From Mycolicibacterium flavescens (GTDB lineage Bacteria > Actinomycetota > Actinomycetes > Mycobacteriales > Mycobacteriaceae), in contig NZ_MIHA01000002.1 of the NCBI RefSeq assembly GCF_001722335.1, positions 248,001 through 312,000 on the forward strand: DNA of 64,000 nt. Direction: 5' to 3'. The notes under the pieces are model-generated. The model saw only the letters and a list, made by a program, of their open reading frames with translations. It was not told the origin of the DNA and did not search any database. Positions 24,795-37,059 of the stretch are shown piece by piece (position 1 is the stretch's first letter; every line of letters begins with the position of its first letter). Position numbers and translations under genes: made by a program.

Positions 24795-24811
24795 CTTAAG
24801 GAAGTCTTAAG
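24795..24811. promoter_or_regulatory. inverted repeat at the lipase promoter
   Basis: CTTAAG-GAAGT-CTTAAG, two palindromic hexamers separated by five bases, 13 bases before the lipase ATG (minus strand) in otherwise GC-rich DNA. On the minus strand an AACAAT -10-like hexamer lies between it and the start codon. A repressor site is plausible; the regulator is unknown. Confidence 0.4.
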
Positions 24812-24823
24812 AAGCCAGCCGAC

Positions 24824-25516
24824 TCACCCGGGCGGGCGCAGCGCGGCGAACTCGTCGGTGACGCGGTAGCGGGATTCGGTGAACCGGTACAGCGCGGCGG
24901 GACGGCCGCCGCTGCGGCCCGAGCGCGCGGTGGTGCCGGTCCTGGTGATCACCTTGCGGCGTTCGAGCACCCGCTGCAGGTTGGTGGCGTCGACGGGGTG
25001 ACCGAGCGCCGCGCTGTAGATGTCACGCAGCGCCGACAATGCGAATTCCATTGGGGCCAAGGCGTATCCGATGTTGGTGTAGGAGAGTTTGGCGACCAGC
25101 CGGGTGCGCGCGTGCTCGACCATCGTGCCGTGGTCGAACGCCATCGGCGGCAGGTCGCTGACCGGGTGCCAGCGGGTGTCGGGTGGCAGTTCGGGCGTCG
25201 CGGGGGAGGGCACCAGTCCCAGGAACGTCGACGCGATCATGCGCACCCCGGGCACCCGGGCGGGGTCGCTGAACGCCGCGAGTTGTTCGAGGTGAGCAAC
25301 TTCACGCAGGTCGACCTTCTCGGCCAGTTGGCGCCGAACGGAGTCGGTCATGTCCTCGTCGTCGCCGAGACGGCCACCGGGCAGCGACCACTTGCCGCGC
25401 TCCGGATCGAGTGCACGCTGCCACAACAGCACGTGAAGTGCTGGTTTCTCCGACGCGCCGGCGCGAACCTGGAACACGGCGGCGAGCACTTCGTGGGCGG
25501 TGCTAGTATGTGCCAT
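24824..25516 (-). CDS. nrtR: Nudix-related transcriptional regulator NrtR
   Basis: 230 aa. The N-terminal Nudix-like domain has a degenerate Nudix box (GGRLGDDEDMTDSVRRQLAE, where the catalytic RExxEE residues are not kept). The C-terminal winged-helix domain (about 150-225) includes VLERRKVITRTG and RSGGRPAALYRF. This architecture is NrtR, the ADP-ribose/NAD-responsive repressor of NAD synthesis, and it is divergent from nadABC across a 23-bp palindrome. It matches Rv1593c. The ATG directly follows a TACAAT -10 plus 7 bases, so the mRNA is probably leaderless. Confidence 0.9.
   Translation of the reverse strand: MAHTSTAHEVLAAVFQVRAGASEKPALHVLLWQRALDPERGKWSLPGGRLGDDEDMTDSVRRQLAEKVDLREVAHLEQLAAFSDPARVPGVRMIASTFLGLVPSPATPELPPDTRWHPVSDLPPMAFDHGTMVEHARTRLVAKLSYTNIGYALAPMEFALSALRDIYSAALGHPVDATNLQRVLERRKVITRTGTTARSGRSGGRPAALYRFTESRYRVTDEFAALRPPG
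25504..25509 (+). promoter_or_regulatory. candidate -10 element of nadABC
   Basis: TAGTAT fits TANNNT. Transcription would start near 25516, at the edge of the NrtR palindrome, so a bound repressor would block it. The opposite-strand -10 for nrtR (TACAAT) is inside the palindrome. Confidence 0.5.
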
Positions 25517-25539
25517 GTTTTCGATTGTAAGTCGAAAAC
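25517..25539. promoter_or_regulatory. NrtR operator between nrtR and nadA
   Basis: Perfect 8-bp arms GTTTTCGA and TCGAAAAC separated by seven bases. The palindrome begins directly next to the nrtR start codon and contains the nrtR -10 (TACAAT on the minus strand). Its position between the regulator and nadA and its AT-rich arms fit an NrtR site controlling both transcripts. Confidence 0.85.
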
Positions 25540-25564
25540 TTGAATCGGGATGAAGGAGGCGGCC

Positions 25565-26608
25565 ATGACGGTTCTGGACCGTATGCCCGCGGACGATCTG
25601 ACAGGCCGGATCACCGACGGCCCGGCAGGCTTTTCAGGCGTCGACGGCGACGAGTGGTGGGCCGCCGAAGTGCGCCGCCTGGCCGATCAGCGCGGCGCGA
25701 CGCTGCTGGCGCACAACTACCAGTTGCCGGCCATCCAGGACGTCGCCGACCACGTCGGTGACTCGCTGGCGCTGTCGCGGATCGCGGCCGAGGCCCCGGA
25801 GGACACCATCGTGTTCTGCGGTGTGCACTTCATGGCCGAAACCGCCAAGATCCTGTCTCCGGACAAGACCGTGCTGATCCCGGATCAGCGGGCGGGATGC
25901 TCGTTGGCCGACTCCATCAGCGCCGACGACCTTCGCGCGTGGAAGGCCGACCACCCCGGCGCGGTGGTGGTGTCCTACGTCAACACCACCGCGGCGGTGA
26001 AGGCCGAGACCGACATCTGCTGCACCTCGTCCAACGCGGTGGAGGTGGTGGCCTCCATCCCCGAGGACCGTGAGGTGCTGTTCTGCCCGGACCAGTTCCT
26101 CGGCGCCCACGTCCGCCGGGTCACCGGCCGCACCAACATGCACGTGTGGGCCGGCGAATGCCATGTGCACGCCGGGATCAACGGCGACGAGCTGGCCGAC
26201 CAGGCCCGCGCGCACCCCGATGCGGAGCTGTTCGTCCACCCCGAATGTGGCTGCGCCACTTCGGCGTTGTACCTCGCCGGTGAAGGCGCCGTACCCGAGG
26301 AGCGGGTGAAGATCCTGTCTACCGGCGGCATGCTCGACGCCGCCCGCGAAACCGGCGCACGCCAGGTGCTGGTCGCCACCGAGGTCGGCATGCTGCACCA
26401 ACTGCGCAGGGCCGCACCGGATGTCGACTTCATGGCGGTCAACGACCGGGCTTCCTGCAAGTACATGAAGATGATCACGCCGGCGGCGCTGTTGCGCTGC
26501 CTGGTCGACGGCAACGATGTTGTCGACGTCGATCCCGAGACCGCCCGCCTGGCCCGCGCCAGCGTGCAGCGGATGATCGAGATCGGGCAGCCCGGCGGCG
26601 GCGAATGA
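25565..26608 (+). CDS. nadA: quinolinate synthase NadA
   Basis: 347 aa [4Fe-4S] enzyme that condenses iminoaspartate with dihydroxyacetone phosphate to quinolinate. Conserved blocks are [41 protein letters not shown] and STGGM, with cysteines in VFCGVHF, CGC and [11 protein letters not shown] chose the ATG at 25565 because GGAGG ends seven bases before it; the ATG at 25550 lies upstream of that site. The stop overlaps the nadB ATG (ATGA). Confidence 0.96.
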   Translation: MTVLDRMPADDLTGRITDGPAGFSGVDGDEWWAAEVRRLADQRGATLLAHNYQLPAIQDVADHVGDSLALSRIAAEAPEDTIVFCGVHFMAETAKILSPDKTVLIPDQRAGCSLADSISADDLRAWKADHPGAVVVSYVNTTAAVKAETDICCTSSNAVEVVASIPEDREVLFCPDQFLGAHVRRVTGRTNMHVWAGECHVHAGINGDELADQARAHPDAELFVHPECGCATSALYLAGEGAVPEERVKILSTGGMLDAARETGARQVLVATEVGMLHQLRRAAPDVDFMAVNDRASCKYMKMITPAALLRCLVDGNDVVDVDPETARLARASVQRMIEIGQPGGGE

Positions 26609-28182
26609 CACGGGCCGCGGGTCAGGGTCCGGGCTGCGGGTCCGGCCGCTGGGCCGGGCACTGGCAGCAGCGCGCGGATGTCGTCGTCATCGGCACCGGG
26701 GTCGCCGGACTGGTGGCGGCACTGTCCGCGCACCGTCGCGGCCGCAAGGTCGTGGTGCTCAGCAAGACCGGTGAGACCGCGACGTTCTACGCGCAGGGCG
26801 GTATCGCGGTGGTGCTGCCGGACGCCCTGCGCGATGCGGGCGACTCGGTGGACACGCACGTCGCCGACACGCTCGCCGCGGGCGCCGGGCTGTGTGACCC
26901 GGAGGCCGTGCGCTCGATCGTCGCCGACGGCTACCGCGCCGTGCGCGACCTCGTCGACGCGGGAGCCCGGTTCGACGAAGCCGCAACCGGATCCTGGTCG
27001 CTGACCCGCGAGGGCGGTCACACCCGGCGCCGGATCATCCACGCCGGCGGGGACGCCACCGGCGCCGAGGTGCAGCGCGCGCTCAACGTCGCCGCCGCCA
27101 CCCTCGACATCCGGCACAACCACGTCGCGGTGCAGATCCTGCACGAGGCGGGCGCGGTCACCGGGGTGCTGGTGCTCAACGACGACGGGCCCGGCGTGGT
27201 GCACGCGCCGTCGGTGATCCTGGCGACCGGCGGTCTGGGGCAGCTGTATTCGGCCACCACCAACCCCGGCGGCTCGACCGGCGACGGGGTGGCGCTGGCG
27301 GCGTGGGCCGGCCTGGCGGTCGCTGACCTCGAGTTCATCCAGTTCCACCCGACCATGCTGTTCGACGGCGACAACGCGGGCAGGCGGCCGCTGATCACCG
27401 AGGCGGTTCGCGGCGAGGGCGCCAAACTCGTTGATCTGCAGGGTAGTTCGGTGACCGCCGGCGTGCATCCGATGGGCGATCTGGCGCCGCGCGACGTGGT
27501 CGCCGCCGCCATCAACGCCCGGATGGAAGAGACTGGCGCGCCGTGCGTGTTCCTCGACGCCCGCGGTATCGACGGGTTCACCGCCCGCTTCCCGACCGTC
27601 ACCGCGGCCTGCCGGGCGGCCGGTATCGACCCCGTGCTCGAGGCGATCCCGGTGGTGCCCGGCGCGCACTACAGTTGCGGCGGCGTTCGCACCGATGTGC
27701 ACGGGCGCACCGACATGGCGGGCCTGTTCGCCGCGGGCGAGGTCGCGCGCACCGGCATGCACGGGGCGAACCGGTTGGCCTCCAACAGCCTGCTCGAAGG
27801 CCTGGTCGTCGGCGCACGCGCGGGCCGGGCCGCCGCCGTGCACGCCGGTGATGCCGGCCCGACGACCGCGGCGCCGCCGGAACCTGCCCTGCGGCACGCA
27901 CTTGCCCGGCGCGACCTGCAGCGCGCGATGACCAAGCACGCCGGGGTGGTCCGCGACGGCGACGGATTACGGCTGCTGACAAAGGAACTGGACACCGCAC
28001 GGCCGCGCCCGGTCGATTCCCGGGCCGCGTTCGAAGACGTCGCGCTGACCACCGTCGCCGCCTCTGTCGCCGCGGCGGCGATGGCGCGCACCGAGACCCG
28101 GGGTTGCCACCACCGGCGCGACTTCCCCGACACCACAGCCGAAGTCGCGCCCGCCCTGGTCGCCGCGGAGGCGTGCTGTTGA
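26605..28182 (+). CDS. nadB: L-aspartate oxidase NadB
   Basis: 525 aa FAD flavoprotein that oxidises aspartate to iminoaspartate for NadA. FAD site [15 protein letters not shown] at about 27-41, [12 protein letters not shown], the substrate region [12 protein letters not shown], and [10 protein letters not shown] in the capping and FAD part. The C-terminal helical domain has [13 protein letters not shown] and ends with [13 protein letters not shown]. It overlaps nadA by 4 bases and nadC by one (TGATG). Confidence 0.96.
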   Translation: MTRAAGQGPGCGSGRWAGHWQQRADVVVIGTGVAGLVAALSAHRRGRKVVVLSKTGETATFYAQGGIAVVLPDALRDAGDSVDTHVADTLAAGAGLCDPEAVRSIVADGYRAVRDLVDAGARFDEAATGSWSLTREGGHTRRRIIHAGGDATGAEVQRALNVAAATLDIRHNHVAVQILHEAGAVTGVLVLNDDGPGVVHAPSVILATGGLGQLYSATTNPGGSTGDGVALAAWAGLAVADLEFIQFHPTMLFDGDNAGRRPLITEAVRGEGAKLVDLQGSSVTAGVHPMGDLAPRDVVAAAINARMEETGAPCVFLDARGIDGFTARFPTVTAACRAAGIDPVLEAIPVVPGAHYSCGGVRTDVHGRTDMAGLFAAGEVARTGMHGANRLASNSLLEGLVVGARAGRAAAVHAGDAGPTTAAPPEPALRHALARRDLQRAMTKHAGVVRDGDGLRLLTKELDTARPRPVDSRAAFEDVALTTVAASVAAAAMARTETRGCHHRRDFPDTTAEVAPALVAAEACC

Positions 28183-29039
28183 TGGGCCTGACATCTGACG
28201 AACTCGCCGAGGCGCGACGGGTCATCGCCCGCGCCCTGGAGGAGGACCTGCGCTACGGACCCGACGTCACCACACAGGCGACCGTGCCGCCCGACGCGCG
28301 CACCACGGCGTCGATGGTGGTCCGGGAGCCGGGCGTGATCGCAGGCGTGGAGATCGCGCTGCTGACCCTCGACGAGGTGCTCGGTCGCGACGGCTACCTC
28401 GTCAAGGACCGCGTCGAGGACGGCGCCCGACTCGAACCCGGCGCCGCGGTGCTGACCGTCGAGGCGCCCACCCGGGGTCTGCTGACCGCCGAGCGCACCA
28501 CGTTGAACCTGGTCTGCCACCTGTCGGGGATCGCGACCGCGACCGCCGCCTGGGTCGACGCGGTGGCCGGCACCGACGCCAAGATCCGCGACACCCGCAA
28601 GACGCTGCCCGGTCTGCGGGCGCTGCAGAAGTACGCGGTGCGGGTCGGCGGCGGCGTCAACCACCGGATGGGCCTGGGCGACGCGGCGCTGATCAAGGAC
28701 AACCACGTCGCCGCCGCCGGTTCCGTGGTGGCCGCGCTGCGGGCGGTGCGCGCCGCGGCGCCCGACATCGAGTGTGAGGTCGAGGTCGATTCGCTCGAGC
28801 AACTCGACGAGGTCTTGGCCGAGGACGTCGAACTGGTGTTGCTGGACAACTTCCCGGTCTGGCAGACACAGATCGCGGTGCAGCGCCGCGACGCCCGGGC
28901 CCCGGCCACCAAGCTCGAGTCCTCCGGCGGGTTGTCACTCGACAGCGCAGCCGAATACGCCGGTACCGGCGTCGACTACCTCGCGATCGGTGCGCTCACC
29001 CACTCGGTGCGGGTTCTCGACATCGGGTTGGACGTTTAG
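28182..29039 (+). CDS. nadC: quinolinate phosphoribosyltransferase NadC
   Basis: 285 aa, forming nicotinate mononucleotide from quinolinate and PRPP. Blocks LTAERTTLNLVCHLSGIAT, the basic RDTRKTLPGLRALQKYAV, GGGVNHRMGLGDAALIKDNH and LESSGG-type end motifs are intact. The ATG at 28182 shares its A with the nadB stop and begins the conserved GLTSDELAEARRVI. A longer in-frame reading into nadB is not coding. Confidence 0.96.
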   Translation: MGLTSDELAEARRVIARALEEDLRYGPDVTTQATVPPDARTTASMVVREPGVIAGVEIALLTLDEVLGRDGYLVKDRVEDGARLEPGAAVLTVEAPTRGLLTAERTTLNLVCHLSGIATATAAWVDAVAGTDAKIRDTRKTLPGLRALQKYAVRVGGGVNHRMGLGDAALIKDNHVAAAGSVVAALRAVRAAAPDIECEVEVDSLEQLDEVLAEDVELVLLDNFPVWQTQIAVQRRDARAPATKLESSGGLSLDSAAEYAGTGVDYLAIGALTHSVRVLDIGLDV

Positions 29040-29072
29040 CGCGCCGCTGCCCGTCCGGGACCGCGCGACCGC

Positions 29073-29078
29073 TACGAT
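29073..29078 (+). promoter_or_regulatory. -10 element, leaderless start
   Basis: TACGAT lies seven bases before the GTG at 29086, with no ribosome-binding site, so transcription probably starts on the start codon. Confidence 0.55.
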
Positions 29079-29085
29079 CGCTTGC

Positions 29086-29571
29086 GTGTATGACGACGAC
29101 GAGCCACGCCGCTTCAGTTTGCTGACCGTCATCTCGCTCATCATCGCCGTGGTGGCGCTGGGGGTGGCCGGATGGACGCTGTACAAAACCGAGTTCAGCA
29201 AGACCGAGTACGACCCGACCCAGATCGCCGACGCCAAGGGCAAGGTGTGCGGCGCGGCCGACGTCGTGCGTCGCGGCATCTCGATCAACACGAACCTGAC
29301 CCCCGCGGGCGGCCCGCAGGACATCACCGGCGCGCAGGCCGTCGCGGCCAACGCCCGAATCTCGCTCTACGACGGCGGCCAGTACCTGCTGGAGCGACTG
29401 GACCCGGCGACGCCGGCCCAGCTCGCCGACAAGGTCCGCGAGTTCGCCAACAACCTGCTCGACATCGGCGCGCACGCGACCGCCGGTGTGCCCAACGACG
29501 AACCGGCACAGGCCAAACGGCTCACCGACGCCGATGCGGCCAACACCACGATCACCGAGCTGTGTAAGTAG
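29086..29571 (+). CDS. membrane-anchored extracytoplasmic protein, unknown function
   Basis: 161 aa. A short acidic/basic N-terminus (VYDDDEPRR) is followed by one hydrophobic helix at about residues 12-34 (LLTVISLIIAVVALGVAGW), then an extracytoplasmic helical domain rich in Ala, Asp and Thr with two cysteines (about 52 and 160) that could form a disulfide. I do not recognise a named family. Its GTG start has a leaderless -10. The last 20 bases overlap the convergent TetR gene. Confidence 0.7.
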   Translation: MYDDDEPRRFSLLTVISLIIAVVALGVAGWTLYKTEFSKTEYDPTQIADAKGKVCGAADVVRRGISINTNLTPAGGPQDITGAQAVAANARISLYDGGQYLLERLDPATPAQLADKVREFANNLLDIGAHATAGVPNDEPAQAKRLTDADAANTTITELCK

Positions 29572-30133
29572 TCGCCAGCAGCGTTCGGGCGGCCGCCTTG
29601 GCCGCCTCGAGCGTGGCGCGGTCACCGGCCACACGCGCCAACATCAGCGCCCCCTCGATCAGCGCGATCAGAGCGAGCCCGGTCCGGTCCGCGTCGTCCT
29701 GCGGCCAGCCGTCGGCGCGCAACCGTTCGGAGATGGCGCGCCGCCAGCGGTCGAACACCGCGGCCGACGCGGTGCGCACCGCGGCGCTGGCGTTGACCGA
29801 CTCGGTGGCGATCGGTTCGATCGGACAGCCGTCGCGCTGGTCGCCGGCCAGCCCGGCGGCCATCAGATCGATCCAGCCGTCGACGATCTCGGTCACCGGC
29901 AGGTCGGCGGCCAGGGCCTCACGCAGCCGCCGTTCGATGTCCGAGCCGACCCGCTCGACCACGGCGGCGGCCAGCTGCGCTTTGCCGTCGGGGAAGTGGT
30001 GGTACAGCGAGCCGGCCTTGACGTCGGCGGTCTCGAGGATCTGGTTGACCCCGGTCGCGGCGTACCCCTGCCTGCGGAACAGCACCGCCGCGGAGTCGAC
30101 GAGCGCGCTGCGGCTGCGGTCGGGGCGGGGCAT
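29552..30133 (-). CDS. TetR-family regulator, LmrA/YxaF type
   Basis: 193 aa. The DNA-binding domain has [20 protein letters not shown] and [20 protein letters not shown] (about 18-62), the pattern of the LmrA/YxaF subgroup. The C-terminal domain contains [11 protein letters not shown]. The likely target is itself and the Ddn-like gene transcribed just upstream in the same direction. Imperfect inverted repeats sit in the 35-base gap and over the start codon. Ligand unknown. Confidence 0.85.
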   Translation of the reverse strand: MPRPDRSRSALVDSAAVLFRRQGYAATGVNQILETADVKAGSLYHHFPDGKAQLAAAVVERVGSDIERRLREALAADLPVTEIVDGWIDLMAAGLAGDQRDGCPIEPIATESVNASAAVRTASAAVFDRWRRAISERLRADGWPQDDADRTGLALIALIEGALMLARVAGDRATLEAAKAAARTLLATTYTAR

Positions 30134-30138
30134 GCCCC

Positions 30139-30156
30139 GACCTTACTGGAACGGTC
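30139..30156. promoter_or_regulatory. possible TetR operator
   Basis: The gap holds GACC and GGTC arms separated by ten bases (30139-30156). Next to it is a perfect palindrome, CGGGGCATGCCCCG (30127-30140), spanning the TetR start codon. Either could be an autoregulatory site. The arms are short, so this is tentative. Confidence 0.3.
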
Positions 30157-30168
30157 ACTCAAGAAGGC

Positions 30169-30579
30169 TCAGGCGACGTCCGCGACGAAGATCGCCATCC
30201 GGCCGACCTGCAGCCGGGCCATCCGAGGCAACCCGGTGGCGTCACCGCCGACGGGCACGATCCGTGGGTTGACCAGGCGCAGATCGCGGCGGCCGATGCG
30301 CAGCTCGGCCTCGCCGGCCGCCAGCACGTTCTTCACCCAGTCGGTCTTGCCGTGCCCGAGCGCGACGGCCACCGTGTCGCCGGTGCGGTAGGCAGTGACA
30401 ATCGTCTCGTACGGCTTGCCGGACCTGCGCCCGCGGTGTTTGACCGTCGCCATCCCCGGCATCACCCGCGCCAGCGGCCGCATCACCTTGTTCAGGTACT
30501 TCACCTGCAGGTTCTCGATCCACGGCGGAAACAGCATGGGCACGCCGGGCGCGTTGTTGGGGTGCTCGCTGGCTCGCAC
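30169..30579 (-). CDS. Ddn-like deazaflavin-dependent nitroreductase-family protein
   Basis: 136 aa, matching the position of Rv1598c. It has the family core [20 protein letters not shown] (cofactor-phosphate region) and [15 protein letters not shown], followed by a C-terminal strand region. It binds F420 or a related flavin by family analogy; the reaction is unknown. The GTG at 30579 has GGAGG four bases upstream; the ATG at 30537 is an alternative. It is divergent from hisD across 45 bases and followed by the TetR gene. Confidence 0.75.
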   Translation of the reverse strand: MRASEHPNNAPGVPMLFPPWIENLQVKYLNKVMRPLARVMPGMATVKHRGRRSGKPYETIVTAYRTGDTVAVALGHGKTDWVKNVLAAGEAELRIGRRDLRLVNPRIVPVGGDATGLPRMARLQVGRMAIFVADVA

Positions 30580-30624
30580 GACGCCTCCATTACCGATTTG
30601 GTCTGCTCTGGGAGAATGGTCAGC

Positions 30625-33717
<3,093 letters not shown>

Positions 33718-33721
<4 letters not shown>

Positions 33722-34338
33722 CAAGCAGAGTCGTCATCCTCGACTACGGGTCGGGCAATCTGCGCTCAGCGCAGCGCGCGCTGGAACGGGTGGGCGCCGA
33801 CGTCGAGGTGACCGCCGACGCGGACGCGGCGATGAACGCCGACGGACTGGTGGTGCCCGGCGTCGGAGCGTTCGAGGCGTGCATGGCCGGGCTGCGCACG
33901 ATCGACGGGGCCCGGCTGATCGCCGACCGGGTGGCCGCCGGCCGGCCGGTGCTCGGGGTCTGCGTCGGCATGCAGATCCTGTTCTCGCGTGGAGTCGAGT
34001 TCGGTGTGGAGACCGCCGGCTGCGGGCAGTGGCCCGGTTCGGTGGTGCGGCTCGACGCCCCGGTGATCCCGCACATGGGCTGGAACGTCGTCGACGCCCC
34101 CGAGGGCAGCACGCTGTTCGCCGGAATGGACATCGGCACCCGCTTCTACTTCGTGCACTCCTACGCCGCCCAGCAGTGGGAGGGCGACCCGGCCGCCAAG
34201 CTCACCTGGGCCACCCACCACGTGCCGTTTCTGGCCGCGGTCGAGGACGGGCCGCTGTCGGCGACACAGTTCCATCCGGAAAAGAGCGGCGATGCCGGTG
34301 CCGCTCTGCTCACCAACTGGGTAAAGGCATTAGGTTGA
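33718..34338 (+). CDS. hisH: imidazole glycerol phosphate synthase glutaminase subunit HisH
   Basis: 206 aa class I glutamine amidotransferase. The nucleophile is Cys82 in [13 protein letters not shown], and the His-Glu pair is in [12 protein letters not shown]. It supplies ammonia to HisF to form IGP and AICAR. GTGA overlap with hisB; a 38-base gap follows before priA. Confidence 0.96.
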
Positions 34339-34376
34339 GCGCCCATGAGCGCTCGCGCGAAGAGGAGACCACAACA

Positions 34377-35117
34377 GTGTCGCAGCGACTGATTCTTCTC
34401 CCCGCCGTCGACGTGGTCGACGGCCGCGCCGTGCGCCTCGTGCAGGGCCAGGCCGGCAGCGAGACCGAGTACGGCTCGGCGCTCGATGCCGCGATGACCT
34501 GGCAGCGCGACGGCGCCGAATGGATCCACCTCGTGGACCTCGACGCCGCGTTCGGCCGGGGCAGCAACCGCGAACTGCTGGCCGAGGTGGTCGGCAAGCT
34601 CGACGTCGCGGTCGAGCTGTCCGGCGGGATCCGCGACGACGACTCGCTGTCGGCGGCGCTGGCGACCGGGTGCGCCCGCGTCAATCTCGGCACCGCGGCG
34701 CTGGAGAACCCGCAGTGGTGCGCGAAGGTCGTGGCCGAACACGGCGACAAGGTCGCGGTCGGCCTGGACGTGAAGATCGAGGACGGCAACCACCGGCTGC
34801 GCGGCCGCGGCTGGGAGACCGACGGCGGCGACCTGTGGGACGTGCTCGAGCGCCTCGACCGCGAAGGATGTTCGCGCTTCGTCGTCACCGACGTCACCAA
34901 GGACGGCACGCTCAACGGGCCCAACCTCGACCTGCTCTCGAAGGTCACCGAACGCACCGACGCGCCGGTGATCGCCTCCGGCGGGGTGTCGAGCCTGGAC
35001 GACCTGCGGGCCATCGCCACCCTGACCGACCGCGGCGTCGAGGGCGCGATCGTCGGAAAGGCCCTGTACGCCGGGCGCTTCACGCTTCCCGACGCGCTGG
35101 CCGCGGTGGAGCGCTAG
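34377..35117 (+). CDS. priA: bifunctional ProFAR/PRA isomerase PriA (HisA/TrpF)
   Basis: 246 aa (beta/alpha)8 isomerase. The N-terminal catalytic Asp12 is in [15 protein letters not shown]; the second Asp is in [28 protein letters not shown] and [14 protein letters not shown] bind phosphate. In mycobacteria this enzyme isomerises both ProFAR (histidine) and phosphoribosyl anthranilate (tryptophan). That fits the absence of trpF from the trp cluster 4 kb downstream. The GTG at 34377 has GAGGAG upstream (34362-34367). Confidence 0.95.
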   Translation: MSQRLILLPAVDVVDGRAVRLVQGQAGSETEYGSALDAAMTWQRDGAEWIHLVDLDAAFGRGSNRELLAEVVGKLDVAVELSGGIRDDDSLSAALATGCARVNLGTAALENPQWCAKVVAEHGDKVAVGLDVKIEDGNHRLRGRGWETDGGDLWDVLERLDREGCSRFVVTDVTKDGTLNGPNLDLLSKVTERTDAPVIASGGVSSLDDLRAIATLTDRGVEGAIVGKALYAGRFTLPDALAAVER

Positions 35118-35933
35118 ATGGCGCTGGACGCGAACGACCTCGACGCGCTGGTCGCCGAGGCCACGAAGATCCTCGACGCCGCCGTCCCTCCGTTCATCGC
35201 CGGGCACCGCGCGCAGTCCGCCGTGCAGAAGAAGGGTGACGACTTCGCGACCGAGGTCGACCTGGCGATCGAGCGCCAGGTGGTCGAGGCGCTGACCCGC
35301 AGCACCGGAATCGGCGTGCACGGCGAGGAATTCGGCGGCGAGGACCTCGAGTCGCCGCTGGTGTGGGTGCTCGACCCGATCGACGGCACGTTCAACTACG
35401 CCGCGGGGTCCCCGATGGCGGCGATCCTGCTCGGCCTGGTGCGCGACGGCGAACCGGTGGCCGGTTTGACGTGGGTGCCGTTCACCGGTGAGCGGTTCAC
35501 CGCGGTCGTCGGCGGGCCGGTGCGCAACAACGGTGCCGAACTGCCACCGGTCACACCGGCGAACCTGTCGGAATCCATCGTCGGGGTCAGCACCTTCAAC
35601 GTCGACTCCCGAGGCAAGGTCCCGGGTCGGTACCGGCTCGCGGTGATCGAGAACCTCAGCCGCCAGTGTTCGCGGATGCGCATGCACGGCGCCACCGGAA
35701 TCGACCTGGCGTACACGGCGGCCGGAATCCTGGGCGGCGCCATCAGTTTCGGCGGCCACGTGTGGGACCACGCGGCAGGCGTCGCGCTGATCCGCGCGGC
35801 CGGCGGGGTGGTGACCGACCTGGCAGGCAACGACTGGACGGTGCGCTCACCGTCGGCGCTGGCCGGTGTGCCCGGCACCCACGAGCAGCTGCTCGAGCTG
35901 CTGCGCGCCGTCGGCGACCCCAAGGACTTCTGA
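35118..35933 (+). CDS. impA: inositol monophosphatase-family phosphatase ImpA
   Basis: 271 aa metal-dependent phosphatase. The three metal-binding motifs are intact: [24 protein letters not shown] and the late [16 protein letters not shown]. It sits inside the his operon between priA and hisF, adjacent to priA and overlapping hisF by one base. Inositol-1-phosphate is the family substrate. Histidinol phosphate is another possible substrate, because actinobacterial HisN belongs to the same fold; the order matches M. tuberculosis impA. Confidence 0.9.
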   Translation: MALDANDLDALVAEATKILDAAVPPFIAGHRAQSAVQKKGDDFATEVDLAIERQVVEALTRSTGIGVHGEEFGGEDLESPLVWVLDPIDGTFNYAAGSPMAAILLGLVRDGEPVAGLTWVPFTGERFTAVVGGPVRNNGAELPPVTPANLSESIVGVSTFNVDSRGKVPGRYRLAVIENLSRQCSRMRMHGATGIDLAYTAAGILGGAISFGGHVWDHAAGVALIRAAGGVVTDLAGNDWTVRSPSALAGVPGTHEQLLELLRAVGDPKDF

Positions 35934-36715
35934 TGAACCCGAAAGACCTGGCGGTGCGGATCATCCCCTGCCTGGACGTCGACGACGGCCGGGTGGTCAA
36001 GGGCGTCAACTTCGAAAACCTGCGTGACGCCGGGGATCCCGTCGAACTGGCCGCCGCCTACGACGCCGAGGGCGCCGACGAGTTGACGTTCCTCGACGTC
36101 ACCGCGTCGTCGTCGGGGCGGGCCACCATGCTCGAGGTGGTCAAGCGCACGGCCGAGCAGGTGTTCATCCCGCTGACCGTCGGCGGTGGTGTGCGTTCGG
36201 TGGCCGACGTCGACGTGCTGCTGCGCGCCGGCGCGGACAAGGTCGCGGTCAACACCGCGGCGATCGCGCGCCCGGAACTGCTCGCGGAGCTGTCCCGTCA
36301 GTTCGGGTCGCAGTGCATCGTGCTGTCGGTGGACGCGCGCACGGTGCCGGCCGACCAGGAGTCGACGGCCTCTGGGTGGGAGGTCACCACCCACGGCGGT
36401 CGGCGCGGCACCGGCATCGACGCGATCGAATGGGCAACGCGCGGTGCGGAACTGGGCGTCGGCGAGATCCTGCTGAACTCGATGGACTTCGACGGCACCA
36501 AGGCCGGTTTCGACCTGCCGATGATCCGGGCGGTGCGCGGCGCGGTGAACGTGCCGGTGATCGCCAGCGGTGGAGCGGGCGCGCCGGAGCACTTCGCGCC
36601 GGCCGTCGGTGCGGGCGCGGACGCGGTGCTGGCCGCCAGCGTGTTCCACTTCCGCGAACTGACCATCGGCCAGGTGAAGGCGGCGATGGCGGCCGAAGGG
36701 ATCACCGTCCGATGA
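35933..36715 (+). CDS. hisF: imidazole glycerol phosphate synthase cyclase subunit HisF
   Basis: 260 aa (beta/alpha)8 cyclase that pairs with HisH. Asp15 in [15 protein letters not shown] is the first catalytic Asp. [40 protein letters not shown] (second Asp) and [13 protein letters not shown] follow. The ATG shares a base with the impA stop, and the stop overlaps the hisI ATG. Confidence 0.96.
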   Translation: MNPKDLAVRIIPCLDVDDGRVVKGVNFENLRDAGDPVELAAAYDAEGADELTFLDVTASSSGRATMLEVVKRTAEQVFIPLTVGGGVRSVADVDVLLRAGADKVAVNTAAIARPELLAELSRQFGSQCIVLSVDARTVPADQESTASGWEVTTHGGRRGTGIDAIEWATRGAELGVGEILLNSMDFDGTKAGFDLPMIRAVRGAVNVPVIASGGAGAPEHFAPAVGAGADAVLAASVFHFRELTIGQVKAAMAAEGITVR

Positions 36716-37056
36716 CGCTCGATGCGGCGATCGCCTCGCGGCTCAAACGCGACGCCAACGGCTTGATCACCGCGGTGGTGCAGGAACGCGGCACCGGGCA
36801 GGTGCTGATGGTCGCATGGATGGACGACGTCGCGTTGGCCCGCACCCTGGAAACCCGTCGGGCGACCTACTTTTCGCGATCCCGTCAGCAGCACTGGGTG
36901 AAGGGGGAGACATCGGGGCACACGCAGTACGTGCACTCGGTGCGGCTGGACTGCGACGGGGACACGGTGCTGCTGGAGGTCGACCAGGTCGACGGCGCCT
37001 GCCACACCGGCGATCACACCTGCTTCGACGCCGACCAGTTGCTGGCGCCGGAGTGA
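36712..37056 (+). CDS. hisI: phosphoribosyl-AMP cyclohydrolase HisI
   Basis: 114 aa single-domain cyclohydrolase without a HisE domain. [39 protein letters not shown] and the zinc-binding DCDGD...CHTGDHTCF region are intact. It overlaps hisF by 4 bases and ends the operon. HisG and HisE are not in this window. Confidence 0.96.
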   Translation: MTLDAAIASRLKRDANGLITAVVQERGTGQVLMVAWMDDVALARTLETRRATYFSRSRQQHWVKGETSGHTQYVHSVRLDCDGDTVLLEVDQVDGACHTGDHTCFDADQLLAPE

Positions 37057-37059
37057 GCG

